NCBI GenBank assembly: GCA_937926515.1
Contig: CALAZZ010000300.1
Location: 1-31,214 of the forward strand
From: an uncultured Bacteroidales bacterium
GTDB lineage: Bacteria > Bacteroidota > Bacteroidia > Bacteroidales > F082
DNA length: 31,214 nucleotides
Direction of reading: 5' to 3'
The notes beneath the pieces are model-generated. The model was given only the letters and a program-made list of their open reading frames with translations, was not told the DNA's origin and ran no database searches. The translations under genes were made by a program, and so were the position numbers. This document shows positions 1 to 7,371 of this stretch, one piece after another (positions within the stretch are counted from its first letter, which is position 1; each line of letters opens with the position of its first letter).

Positions 1-1212
1 GGGCATCATCTCTACCACACGCAAAGCCTCTTCATCACAGCCCCCTCCTATGCCGCGCAACACATTGGCATTACTTACTGATCCATCGGTTTCTACAATG
101 AAATTTACAAAAACACGACCCTCTATACCCTTTATTTTAGCGAGTTCCGGATAATTGATGTTTTCAACTATGAACTTCATCATAGCTTCGGGACCCCCAG
201 GGAATTTTGGCATCACTTCAACCACATTAAAGATCGTATCGTTTTGCTCTTCAAGCTGTTGGATATCCATATCCAATTCATCACTCTCACTTGATATTGG
301 CTGTATGGGTTCTAACTCCGGCTGTTCGTTGTAGCATGACTGCACCAGAATGGCTACAGCGATAAATGGAAGCAATATGCCTAATTTGATCCAGTTCAAA
401 TTGCTGCTTGCATTGGTTTCTTGATTCATTTTCATGATTCGTTTTTTTAAAGGTGAAACATTGAATGGGTTTGTTATTGAAAGGGCCTGCCCAGCCATCG
501 AGCAAGCCAACAGGGTTTGCTGGTAGTCAGTTTTATTGAAATGGCGGAGTGCCAAATTATCAGCCTCGTACTCGTGAAGGGTTCTGGCCTCATACCGCAT
601 AAAATACACAGCAGGATGAAACCATAAGAACACCTTAAAAAACTCGAAAAAAATCACATCCAGTGAATGGAGCTTCAAATAGTGGGCCCTTTCATGTATC
701 ATAATTTTATCGTAATGTTGATGCCGGTATAGGTCTTCCGGTATAAATACCCAATTAAAAAATGAGAATGGAACGTTATTCGCGGGCAATAAGACCACAA
801 TCAGCCCATAGTGCCTAATCCTTTTATGCTTTTGTACAAGCCTTATAATCTGAACGATGCGCCACAAAAGCAACAAAAATAACATACTGCTGATTACGAT
901 GTAAATGATGGTGAACAAGTTGCTATGACTTAGCGAGCTGCTAATTCTTGATCCGGTTTCAGTAATGGTTGCCGGTACGTCCAGCACCACCTCCGGCAGT
1001 TGTGCAGTAAACAATATGTTTTGGGTCTCTCTAACCAGCCTGAAAGTATTGTATGGTATTAGGGCCAACAGCAATGCTGCCATGCCCGACAACAACAAAT
1101 ACGCCCTGTTGAATACCGGATTTACCTGTTTACGAAAAAAAATCAGGTAAGCTCCGCTAAACAGAAACAGGTAAATCGTAGCCCTTATTAAAAACTGCGT
1201 GTAGTGTTCCAT
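1..1212 (-). CDS. BlaR1-like M56 peptidase with TonB C-terminal domain (partial)
   Basis: I translated this frame from the minus strand; it is open for 404 codons and runs off the window edge, so the C-terminus is missing. The N-terminal half has hydrophobic helices at about residues 12-27, 38-53 and 98-120. A zinc-protease motif HERAH lies at 173-177, with EYEAD at 214-218 supplying the likely third ligand, as in the M56 (BlaR1/MecR1) family. A further TM segment lies at about 273-292, followed by an acidic linker and a TonB C-terminal-type domain from about 330 (motifs FPGG, NINYPE, EGRVFVNF). It starts 2 bases after the BlaI stop, behind a GGAGG inside the end of blaI, so the two genes are probably coupled. 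By family knowledge the protease inactivates the BlaI-type repressor after an envelope signal; the actual signal is unknown. Family confident, function inferred. Confidence 0.9.
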   Translation of the reverse strand, partial: MEHYTQFLIRATIYLFLFSGAYLIFFRKQVNPVFNRAYLLLSGMAALLLALIPYNTFRLVRETQNILFTAQLPEVVLDVPATITETGSRISSSLSHSNLFTIIYIVISSMLFLLLLWRIVQIIRLVQKHKRIRHYGLIVVLLPANNVPFSFFNWVFIPEDLYRHQHYDKIMIHERAHYLKLHSLDVIFFEFFKVFLWFHPAVYFMRYEARTLHEYEADNLALRHFNKTDYQQTLLACSMAGQALSITNPFNVSPLKKRIMKMNQETNASSNLNWIKLGILLPFIAVAILVQSCYNEQPELEPIQPISSESDELDMDIQQLEEQNDTIFNVVEVMPKFPGGPEAMMKFIVENINYPELAKIKGIEGRVFVNFIVETDGSVSNANVLRGIGGGCDEEALRVVEMMP

Positions 1213-1214
1213 GG

Positions 1215-1592
1215 TTATTGATCCTCCTTTTTGTTAATCTCGGAATCAATGATCTGTTTTATCTCTTCCAACTCCTCCAGACTCATATTTTTTTCACGTG
1301 TAAAAAAAGATACCATCTGTTGCATGGAGTTGCTGAAATAGCCACTTAACATTCCTTTGAATAAATGTCGGGTGTAGTCCTGTTTTTTTATCATAGGGTG
1401 ATACTGATGGGTTTTGCCAAAGGCGATATGCCCAACAAATCCTTTTCTTTCCAGGATACGCACAATGGTTGATACGGTATTATAGGCCGGCTTCGGCTCA
1501 GGAAACTGATCAAGAATATCATTTACAAATGCCTTCTCAAGCTGCCAAAGTATTTGCATGATCTGCTCTTCTGCCTTGGTGAGTTCTTTCAT
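1215..1592 (-). CDS. BlaI/MecI/CopY-family transcriptional repressor
   Basis: A 125-residue protein, a normal length for the family. The N-terminal winged helix is seen in LTKAEEQIMQILW and in YNTVSTIVRILERKGFV, the recognition helix and wing, with the typical GKTHQYHP strand after it. The C-terminal part is the helical dimerisation region, where a partner M56 protease normally cleaves. It is the first gene of a two-gene unit with the M56-TonB gene. Its upstream region holds TAGTTAA half-sites that overlap the predicted transcription start, so autorepression is likely. No beta-lactamase is visible in the window, so the regulated stress need not be beta-lactam. The family call is firm and the regulon is unknown. 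Confidence 0.93.
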   Translation of the reverse strand: MKELTKAEEQIMQILWQLEKAFVNDILDQFPEPKPAYNTVSTIVRILERKGFVGHIAFGKTHQYHPMIKKQDYTRHLFKGMLSGYFSNSMQQMVSFFTREKNMSLEELEEIKQIIDSEINKKEDQ

Positions 1593-1607
1593 GTTAAACT
1601 AATTTGA

Positions 1608-1637
1608 TAGTTAATTAACTAAATATTTAGTTAATTA
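1608..1637. promoter_or_regulatory. Candidate BlaI-type operator with TAGTTAA half-sites
   Basis: TAGTTAA occurs at 1608-1614 and 1628-1634, and its reverse TTAACTA at 1615-1621. Together they give a perfect 26-base palindrome at 1612-1637 centred between 1624 and 1625, plus an overlapping 14-base palindrome at 1608-1621. The array lies 16-45 bases before the blaI start and overlaps the predicted transcription start. The dyad is read directly; binding by the adjacent repressor is inferred. Confidence 0.65.
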
Positions 1638-1642
1638 TTGTA

Positions 1643-1674
1643 CAATGGTAATATATTTTTTACCAGATGTCAAG
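1643..1674 (-). promoter_or_regulatory. Predicted promoter of the BlaI/M56-TonB operon
   Basis: Read on the minus strand, CTTG (1671-1674) is followed after exactly 20 bases by TACCATTG (1643-1650). This is close to the Bacteroidota pattern of a -33 TTG/TTTG and a -7 TAnnTTTG, with one mismatch in the -7 box. The start would fall near 1636, inside the palindrome. The palindrome TTGTACAA overlaps the -7 box. Confidence 0.5.
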
Positions 1675-1873
1675 CAAAAATGTGAGAAAAAAATGCAATA
1701 TACTGTATATGTGTATGGTATATTATAAAGATTATTCAGCTGATGGTGCTTGAAGCGATAGGATTGTGGGATTGTGAAATAATAGAAGTGTATTGAAATA
1801 CGGATTTGAAAGCATGAGGTACTCTCAAATAGTTTTCTGTTATAAATTTAGCAGCTGCAACATGAAATAAGAC

Positions 1874-1881
1874 TACCTTTG
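1874..1881 (+). promoter_or_regulatory. -7 promoter box TACCTTTG for the 1901 methyltransferase
   Basis: An exact TAnnTTTG box ends 19 bases before the ATG, implying a leader of roughly 12-15 bases. I see no clear -33 element at the expected spacing. Confidence 0.55.
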
Positions 1882-1900
1882 AGATCAAAACCGGATTAAA

Positions 1901-2671
1901 ATGAAAAAATGGTATGCATTGCTTTTCGAGGACTATGCCAACCAATACGAAAAGGAATCGTTTGTTCACGGCACCCAGGGTGAAGTTGATTTCATCGAAT
2001 CGGAAATTGCCCGTGATAGAAGTAAACGAATCCTGGATATTGGCTGCGGAACAGGCCGTCACAGCATTGAGCTTTCAAAAAGAGGATATGAGGTGACCGG
2101 AATTGACCTTTCGATGAACATGCTCTCAAAGGCTCGTGCAAATGCAAGGCACGCCGGTGTAAAACCAAGACTAATACAGAAAGATGCCCGGAATTTCAGC
2201 TTCAGAAAGAGATTTGATCTCTGTATTATGCTTTGTGAAGGTGCTTTCCCCCTTATGGAAACGGACGAGATGAACTTCAACATTCTAAAAAATGCTTATG
2301 CCAGCCTGCTACCCGGAGGAAAGTTAATCTTCACGACCCTGAACGGTTTGTTTCCTCTTTTTCACTCGGTCAAGGATTTCATAAATGAGGCCGGCTCTCT
2401 CAGTCAAAGTATTGTAAATAACTTCGACCTCATGTCTTTTCGTGATCTATCAGTGTATGAGGTGGTGAATGATAACGGCAAAAAACTCAGTTTGGATTGC
2501 AATGAAAGATATTATGTGCCATCTGAGATCAATTGGCTACTTAAATCGCTTGGTTTTGTCAATATCAGCATTCATGGTTGTAGGTTAGGAGCTTTCAGCA
2601 GACATGATGACCTCAGGACGGATGATTATGAGATGCTGGTCATTGCCGAAAAAAACCAGAAGCCTCTTTGA
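1901..2671 (+). CDS. Class I SAM-dependent methyltransferase, orphan
   Basis: A 256-residue Rossmann-fold methyltransferase. Motif I is ILDIGCGTGRHSIEL at about residues 43-57, followed by the acidic end of strand 2 in VTGIDLS. The region LLPGGKLIFTTL is the usual post-core strand and turn. The N-terminal segment WYALLFEDYANQYEKESF is typical of small-molecule methyltransferases of the Methyltransf_11/25 type. It has its own -7 box and stands alone between the BlaI unit and the next gene, so context gives no substrate. Enzyme class is secure; the methyl acceptor cannot be assigned from the sequence. Confidence 0.85.
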   Translation: MKKWYALLFEDYANQYEKESFVHGTQGEVDFIESEIARDRSKRILDIGCGTGRHSIELSKRGYEVTGIDLSMNMLSKARANARHAGVKPRLIQKDARNFSFRKRFDLCIMLCEGAFPLMETDEMNFNILKNAYASLLPGGKLIFTTLNGLFPLFHSVKDFINEAGSLSQSIVNNFDLMSFRDLSVYEVVNDNGKKLSLDCNERYYVPSEINWLLKSLGFVNISIHGCRLGAFSRHDDLRTDDYEMLVIAEKNQKPL

Positions 2672-2742
2672 TAATAAGGTTTGGTTTGGCTGCATCTTTA
2701 TTGCTTTTTCACATCCGGCACCTTTCGTAAAATACATTTTCC

Positions 2743-2750
2743 TACATTTG
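2743..2750 (+). promoter_or_regulatory. -7 promoter box TACATTTG for the 2826 gene
   Basis: An exact TAnnTTTG match lies 75 bases before the ATG, giving a leader of about 70 bases. The leader contains an imperfect dyad (ATTTGGGTT near 2769 and AACCAAAT near 2795) before the GGGAGG ribosome binding site. Confidence 0.45.
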
Positions 2751-2825
2751 CCTCTTTCAGCATTTAATTATTTGGGTTTCATTGCTTCAATTTAACCAAA
2801 TATTTATTTAAAGCGGGAGGTAAAT

Positions 2826-3683
2826 ATGATTGCCAATCATCCAAACTCAAAACCTATGTCCGGAACTTCCCAATTGGACCGCATGAGGTGGTACATTTTC
2901 TGGATTTTCATTTCACTGTTTGTCATTGCATCAATCTTGACCATTTTGGGCTTGTTTTTTGGCGTGGGTGATTTGAATGAACGACACGAAGATAAGCTGG
3001 TGATGGCATTTGTGATTGAGGTGGGAGTAGCAGTAGCAGCTTTGTTTTATAGCTTGTTCGGATTGAAAAAGCCGGAATCTTCCAGCACCCCAGATAAGAT
3101 CCCGGACCAGGCAAAAGAAGCCCATCTTGAAGAAAATGTGAACATAATTACCAGCAATGATGCCCCACTCGATAAAAATATAGAAATACACCTTGACAAA
3201 CCTGTTTCCTTAGACTTAACCGAATCATTGGGTTCCTATATTGCCGGAAGTGCATCGGTAAAAGATTTTCATAAGCATTTCGCGCCAGCCATGCTGCAGT
3301 ATGTTGCACGTGTTGACTTTGGTGAATTTCGTCCAAATGTGGTCATTCAATTCGACCAAAACCCGCTCCCACACCTTAACATGACGCTTGCAGACTATGT
3401 AAAGTCGAGTGTGGAAATGATGAAAGGTTTTATGGGGCTTAAGGGTGAACGACAGATCAGGGCATCATTTGATGCTGCCGTGCAGTGGTATTCGTATGAT
3501 ATTCCTTATCCCCTGCCGGATGATCCTGATCACACCATCGCCTTGCAGGCATTTCAGAAATTTGTTGTTTCAGACGATCGCATTGGTATTCTCACAATCA
3601 CCTATCCCAGCGAGGGCAATGACCCGGAACATTTGCGCTGTTTGCATGAGTTTTTATCGGAGTTTGGGGTAGCTCATAAATAA
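2826..3683 (+). CDS. Unknown two-TM membrane protein with a PsbP/Mog1-like C-terminal region
   Basis: 285 residues behind a strong GGGAGG ribosome binding site 6-7 bases before the ATG. I do not recognise a named family over the full length. Two hydrophobic helices are visible at about residues 22-46 and 59-79, separated by an acidic loop, then a polar linker to about residue 130. The last 150 residues alternate predicted strands and helices: VARVDFGEFRPNVVIQF, a long helix, AAVQWYSYDIP, LQAFQKFVVSDDRIGILTITYP, and a final helix HLRCLHEFLSEFG. This order resembles the PsbP/Mog1/DcrB fold, in which the last strand and helix close the domain. That fold call is my inference. It stands between a methyltransferase and rbfA, so neighbours give no function. 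Confidence 0.75.
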   Translation: MIANHPNSKPMSGTSQLDRMRWYIFWIFISLFVIASILTILGLFFGVGDLNERHEDKLVMAFVIEVGVAVAALFYSLFGLKKPESSSTPDKIPDQAKEAHLEENVNIITSNDAPLDKNIEIHLDKPVSLDLTESLGSYIAGSASVKDFHKHFAPAMLQYVARVDFGEFRPNVVIQFDQNPLPHLNMTLADYVKSSVEMMKGFMGLKGERQIRASFDAAVQWYSYDIPYPLPDDPDHTIALQAFQKFVVSDDRIGILTITYPSEGNDPEHLRCLHEFLSEFGVAHK

Positions 3684-3778
3684 ATTAGGAGCAGCGTAAC
3701 TTTCATGTAATAACCGACTAATCCGATTGACTTTATAGTTTTAATAAACGAAGGAGCAACATAAGTGTTTGAATTGCG

Positions 3779-3786
3779 TATTTTTG
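3779..3786 (+). promoter_or_regulatory. -7 box TATTTTTG immediately upstream of rbfA
   Basis: An exact TAnnTTTG box ends 5 bases before the ATG at 3792. It lies downstream of the alternative GTG at 3765, so a transcript from here would be nearly leaderless and could only use the ATG. A GGAG at 3751-3754 could serve the GTG on a longer transcript. Confidence 0.5.
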
Positions 3787-3791
3787 CACCC

Positions 3792-4133
3792 ATGGAAACA
3801 AAACGTCAACAACGGATCTCCAAATTATTACAGAAGGACATGGGCGAAATTTTTCAGCTTGAAATGCGTGGTATTACCTCAGGCACTATGGTCACCGTTA
3901 CCAAAGTGAACATCACACCCGACCTGTCGCTTGCACGAGTATATATCAGCATTTTTGGTACTGAAAACAAAAATGCTCTGGTCAGTAAGATCAACCGGCA
4001 CGGAGGCGAAATACGAGGCCACTTAGGCAAAAGAGTGCGCCACCAGTTGCGCCATGTTCCTGAACTCCAATTTTTTGAGGATGATTCACTGGATTATATC
4101 GAGAATATTGATAACCTTCTCAATGAAGATTAA
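3792..4133 (+). CDS. rbfA: Ribosome-binding factor A
   Basis: RbfA is a small KH-fold protein that binds the 30S subunit and helps 16S rRNA 5'-end maturation and late 30S assembly, also during cold adaptation. The 113-residue product has the family opening QQRISKLLQKDMGEIFQ, the VTVTKVNITPDLSLARVYISIFG core and the closing RHVPELQFFEDDSLDYIENID. I start it at the ATG at 3792 because family members begin METKRQ-like and a -7 box lies just before it. An in-frame GTG at 3765 behind a GGAG would add nine residues and cannot be excluded. It is followed after 69 bases by a methyltransferase on the same strand. Confidence 0.93.
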   Translation: METKRQQRISKLLQKDMGEIFQLEMRGITSGTMVTVTKVNITPDLSLARVYISIFGTENKNALVSKINRHGGEIRGHLGKRVRHQLRHVPELQFFEDDSLDYIENIDNLLNED

Positions 4134-4202
4134 CGAGCCAGGCAATCAAATCTACTTTCGAGTCACGTCTGTCATTCATGTATCAAAATCAACAGCCTTG
4201 TC

Positions 4203-5027
4203 ATGCAATATGATCCCATTAAACACAGCTTAGGTAAAGTCTTTAACCGAAAACCCTGGTTGAGGAAGCTTTTTTACCGGCTACTTGATCTGCTGCTTCT
4301 ACGAAGTTGGCATATCAATAAAGAATTAAAAAAGTGGGCGGCAACAAACCCGGAGGCACGTCATATCCTCGATGCAGGCTCTGGCTTTGGTCAATATGTT
4401 TATCGCATGACGCGTCTAAATCCTGATTGGCAGATCACAGGTCTCGACCTCAAGGATGAGCAAATTGAGGATTGCAATCGTTTTTTTATTGAAATAGGGA
4501 ACTCCAAGGCCACCTTTAAAATAGCCGACCTCACTGCGCTAACCTATAAGGAGGAGTTTGACATGATTTTATGTGTTGATGTGATGGAACATATTGAGGA
4601 GGATGTGAAGGTACTTACCCACTTTCATCATGCATTGAGACCCGGCGGGATGTTACTTATATCTACCCCTTCTGATCAAGGCGGATCGGACGTCCACCAT
4701 CACAATGAAAAAACTGAAGAGGCAGTAGGCTTTATTGATGAGCATGTACGTGATGGGTATGGAGTTGAAGAATTGGGGAAAAAGTTACAAAAAGCCGGAT
4801 TTGCAAAAAACGAAATTCGATATCAATATGGCAAACCGGGTAGGATCTCATGGAGGCTTTCTATGAAATATCCCATTCTGCTACTCAATCAATCGAAAAT
4901 ATTCTTCATTTTGTTACCTTTTTATTATTTAATTGTCTTTCCCCTCAGTATGGTTTTAAACATGATGGATGTTAGTGGCAATCACAAAACAGGCACGGGA
5001 TTGATTGCCAAGGCATGGAAAAAATAA
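4203..5027 (+). CDS. Class I SAM-dependent methyltransferase, probably membrane-associated
   Basis: 274 residues. Motif I is HILDAGSGFGQYVYRM (about 54-69), followed by the ITGLDLKD acidic loop and the LCVDVMEHIEED region typical of Methyltransf_11 enzymes; LRPGGMLLISTP follows. Unlike the methyltransferase at 1901 it has basic, hydrophobic N-terminal helices (WLRKLFYRLLDLLLL) and a hydrophobic stretch near residues 225-250 (IFFILLPFYYLIVFPLSMVL), suggesting membrane contact and perhaps a lipid, quinone or envelope substrate. It lies between rbfA and an SDR on the same strand. Substrate unknown; the fold call is firm. Confidence 0.85.
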   Translation: MQYDPIKHSLGKVFNRKPWLRKLFYRLLDLLLLRSWHINKELKKWAATNPEARHILDAGSGFGQYVYRMTRLNPDWQITGLDLKDEQIEDCNRFFIEIGNSKATFKIADLTALTYKEEFDMILCVDVMEHIEEDVKVLTHFHHALRPGGMLLISTPSDQGGSDVHHHNEKTEEAVGFIDEHVRDGYGVEELGKKLQKAGFAKNEIRYQYGKPGRISWRLSMKYPILLLNQSKIFFILLPFYYLIVFPLSMVLNMMDVSGNHKTGTGLIAKAWKK

Positions 5028-5112
5028 ACCACTGATTGTAATTAAAATTTCAATTTTCGATTCATGGTAATTGATCTATTCAGGAACTATCATTCTAAAA
5101 ACAAAAAGAGAT

Positions 5113-6045
5113 ATGATGTCAAACAATAAAACACAAACCATTATTGGAGCCGGTGGTGTCATTGGCAAAGGTCTTGCCACCGAATTGAAAAAGTACAACA
5201 CATCGATCAGGTTGGTGGGTAGAGCACCTAAGAAAATCAACCCTGATGATGAAATTGTTAAAGCAGACGCTACCGACGAAGCACAACTGATGAAGGCTGT
5301 GGAAGGTTCGGATGTGGTATACCTTACATTGGGATTGAATTACAACATCAAAACATGGCAACAGCAATGGCCCATCATCATGAAAAATATCATTGTGGCT
5401 TGCAAATACCATGACTCCAGGTTGGTTTTTTTCGATAATGTGTATATGTATGGTCTGGTGAAAGGAATGATGACAGAAGAAACACCTCTGAATCCATGCA
5501 GCAGAAAAGGAAAAGTAAGAATGCAAATAGCAGGGATGCTCCTTGATGAAATAAACAGCGGGAAAATAAAAGCCTTGATCGCAAGGTCTGCCGACTTTTA
5601 CGGCCCGGGGGCAACGAACACATTTGTTCACCCCATGTTATTCAGTAAGCTAAAGAAAGGGAAAAAGGCCAGTTGGCTGGCTAACGATAAGGTAAAGCAT
5701 TCATTTACATTTACGCCTGATGCAGTAAAGGCCACAGCTCTATTGGGTAATACAGCAGATGCCTACGGGCAAATATGGCACTTGCCTACCCATGCCAATG
5801 CGTTAACAGGCAAGGAATTTATTGAAAGAGTTGCAGCAGTTTATGGCGTAAAACCGAGGTACAATGTCCTGTCAACATGGATGATGCGAATGGTCGGATT
5901 ATTTATGTCTGATGCGGCGGAATCTGTTGAGATGATGTATCAGTATGAACATGAATACCTGTTTAGCAGTCGTAAATTTGAGCAAAATTTTTTTGAGCCT
6001 ACCACCTACGAAAAAGGCATACAGATTACAGCCGAAAGTATTTAA
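5113..6045 (+). CDS. NAD-dependent epimerase/dehydratase-like protein, atypical SDR
   Basis: 310 residues from the ATG at 5113; a TTG at 5071 is in frame but would put extra sequence before the dinucleotide-binding strand. The N-terminus carries IIGAGGVIGKGLA, an extended/atypical SDR Rossmann loop. LVGRAPKKI and KADATDEAQL follow the pattern of NmrA/SDR_a families. The region VFFDNVYMYG is the strand before the active site. The Tyr-x-x-x-Lys pair expected about 30 residues later is not evident; the segment reads CSRKGKVRMQIAGMLLDEI. Later parts (ARSADFYGPGA, HSFTFTPDAVKATALL) are typical of sugar or steroid epimerase relatives. Likely binds NAD(P); catalysis is uncertain. Confidence 0.8.
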   Translation: MMSNNKTQTIIGAGGVIGKGLATELKKYNTSIRLVGRAPKKINPDDEIVKADATDEAQLMKAVEGSDVVYLTLGLNYNIKTWQQQWPIIMKNIIVACKYHDSRLVFFDNVYMYGLVKGMMTEETPLNPCSRKGKVRMQIAGMLLDEINSGKIKALIARSADFYGPGATNTFVHPMLFSKLKKGKKASWLANDKVKHSFTFTPDAVKATALLGNTADAYGQIWHLPTHANALTGKEFIERVAAVYGVKPRYNVLSTWMMRMVGLFMSDAAESVEMMYQYEHEYLFSSRKFEQNFFEPTTYEKGIQITAESI

Positions 6046-6106
6046 TTGAGGTATTCCCAGGGCTTCATATGCAATGGTTTCTTAATTTTACTGAAAATTT
6101 AATTCG

Positions 6107-7345
6107 TTGAATACGGCCTTTTTCATTGCTAAGCGGTACCTGATTGCACGCAAAAGCCACAACCTGATCAATATCATATCGGCTATTTCGATCACCGGTA
6201 TAGGTGTGGGTGCTTTTGCGTTGATCGTGGTGTTGTCGGTCTTCAATGGGTTTGAACGGATCATTGGTGAATTGTATAATATTGTGAGTCCTGACTTACT
6301 TATCGAAGCTAAAACGGGTAAAACCTTCCACATCAATGAGTTTCCCCTGGAGGAAATAAAAAGCCTTAGTGAGATTGATGATATAAGTGAGGTCGTTGAA
6401 GAAGATGCATTGTTTCGTTACCATGATCAGCAACACCTTGGACGGATTAAAGGTGTCAGCATATCCTATCAGAAAATGAGTCGTTTTGATTCACTCATTA
6501 CACGTGGCAGTTTTCTATTAAGGGACGGCAACTTTGATTTTGCAGTAATAGGCTCAGGCGTATCCTATTTCTTGGGCACGAACATAAGCGACCCTTCAGC
6601 CATGTTGATGGTTTACCTGCCCAGACGCGGACGGGCATCAACCTTTTCACTAGAGCATTCTTTTAATAATAAAGCCATACAGATGTCGGGAGTATTTGCC
6701 GCACAGCATGAATACGACAGCAGGTTTGTTTATGTACCGGTCGGTTGGGCTCGTGAGATCATGGAGTACACGGATGAAACAACTGCGGTTGAGATTTTTG
6801 CGGGGGAAAAAACAAATATTAAGGTGCTCCAGCAAAGGATACAGCATATAGTTGGAAACGCCTTTCATGTGAAAGACCGTTTTCAACAGCAGGAAACACT
6901 TTATCGGATCATGCGGTCGGAAAAATGGGCTATATTTTTGATATTGACCTTTATATTGATCATGGCCACCTTCAACATCATCGGGTCACTCACCATGCTT
7001 GTTGTCGAAAAGCGTAAGGATATTGGGGTGTTGCGCAGCCTGGGCGCCGGCTCGCGTTTGCTCAACAGGCTTTTCATGTTTGAAGGGATGCTGATCACTA
7101 TTAGTGGAGGCATAATAGGCTTGATTGCAGGTGTGCTGGTCGTATTACTTCAACAGCATTTTGGGTTGATCAGGCTGGGCAGCGTTGAGGGAGCCTTTAT
7201 AGTAGATGCCTATCCAGTGCAATTAAAACTGATGGATGTATTGTCGGTTTTTGCAACTGTCGCAGTCATTGGATTTTTGTCCTCAGCATATACGGTACGA
7301 CAAACCGTTAAAAAGTTCCGGATCATGGCTGTTAAAGACAACTGA
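6107..7345 (+). CDS. LolC/LolE-family ABC transporter permease (FtsX-like)
   Basis: 412 residues with the family opening NTAFFIAKRYLIARKSHN followed by the first TM segment NIISAISITGIGVGAFALIV (about 21-40). A large periplasmic MacB-type domain follows, then three TM segments near residues 270-295, 325-350 and 375-395. This is the FtsX/LolC/LolE layout, in which a homodimer or heterodimer works with a LolD-type ATPase to release lipoproteins from the inner membrane. The ATPase is not in this window. The start must be the TTG at 6107: an in-frame TGA lies at 6092-6094 and no ATG or GTG fits between. Function as lipoprotein export is by family; related permeases have other cargo. Confidence 0.88.
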   Translation: MNTAFFIAKRYLIARKSHNLINIISAISITGIGVGAFALIVVLSVFNGFERIIGELYNIVSPDLLIEAKTGKTFHINEFPLEEIKSLSEIDDISEVVEEDALFRYHDQQHLGRIKGVSISYQKMSRFDSLITRGSFLLRDGNFDFAVIGSGVSYFLGTNISDPSAMLMVYLPRRGRASTFSLEHSFNNKAIQMSGVFAAQHEYDSRFVYVPVGWAREIMEYTDETTAVEIFAGEKTNIKVLQQRIQHIVGNAFHVKDRFQQQETLYRIMRSEKWAIFLILTFILIMATFNIIGSLTMLVVEKRKDIGVLRSLGAGSRLLNRLFMFEGMLITISGGIIGLIAGVLVVLLQQHFGLIRLGSVEGAFIVDAYPVQLKLMDVLSVFATVAVIGFLSSAYTVRQTVKKFRIMAVKDN

Positions 7346-7371
7346 TCTGACATTGGCTAAAGAGCATCAAT

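Larger units (their letters stand above)
1593..1900. other. Divergent control region between the BlaI-type gene and a methyltransferase
   Basis: This stretch of 308 bases has no convincing gene. It is very AT-rich and full of dyads. Next to blaI are TAGTTAA half-sites (1608-1637), TTGTACAA (1638-1645) and TGGTAA/TTACCA (1646-1651 with 1660-1665). Further out is AATATAC/GTATATT (1697-1703 with 1718-1724). A -7 box for the plus-strand methyltransferase lies at 1874-1881. Confidence 0.7.

Noticed and set aside
5119..5631. Open frame of 170 codons on the minus strand inside the SDR gene
   Set aside because: It is antisense to a gene with a clear Rossmann motif, and its product is rich in Cys, His and Phe with no domain signs.
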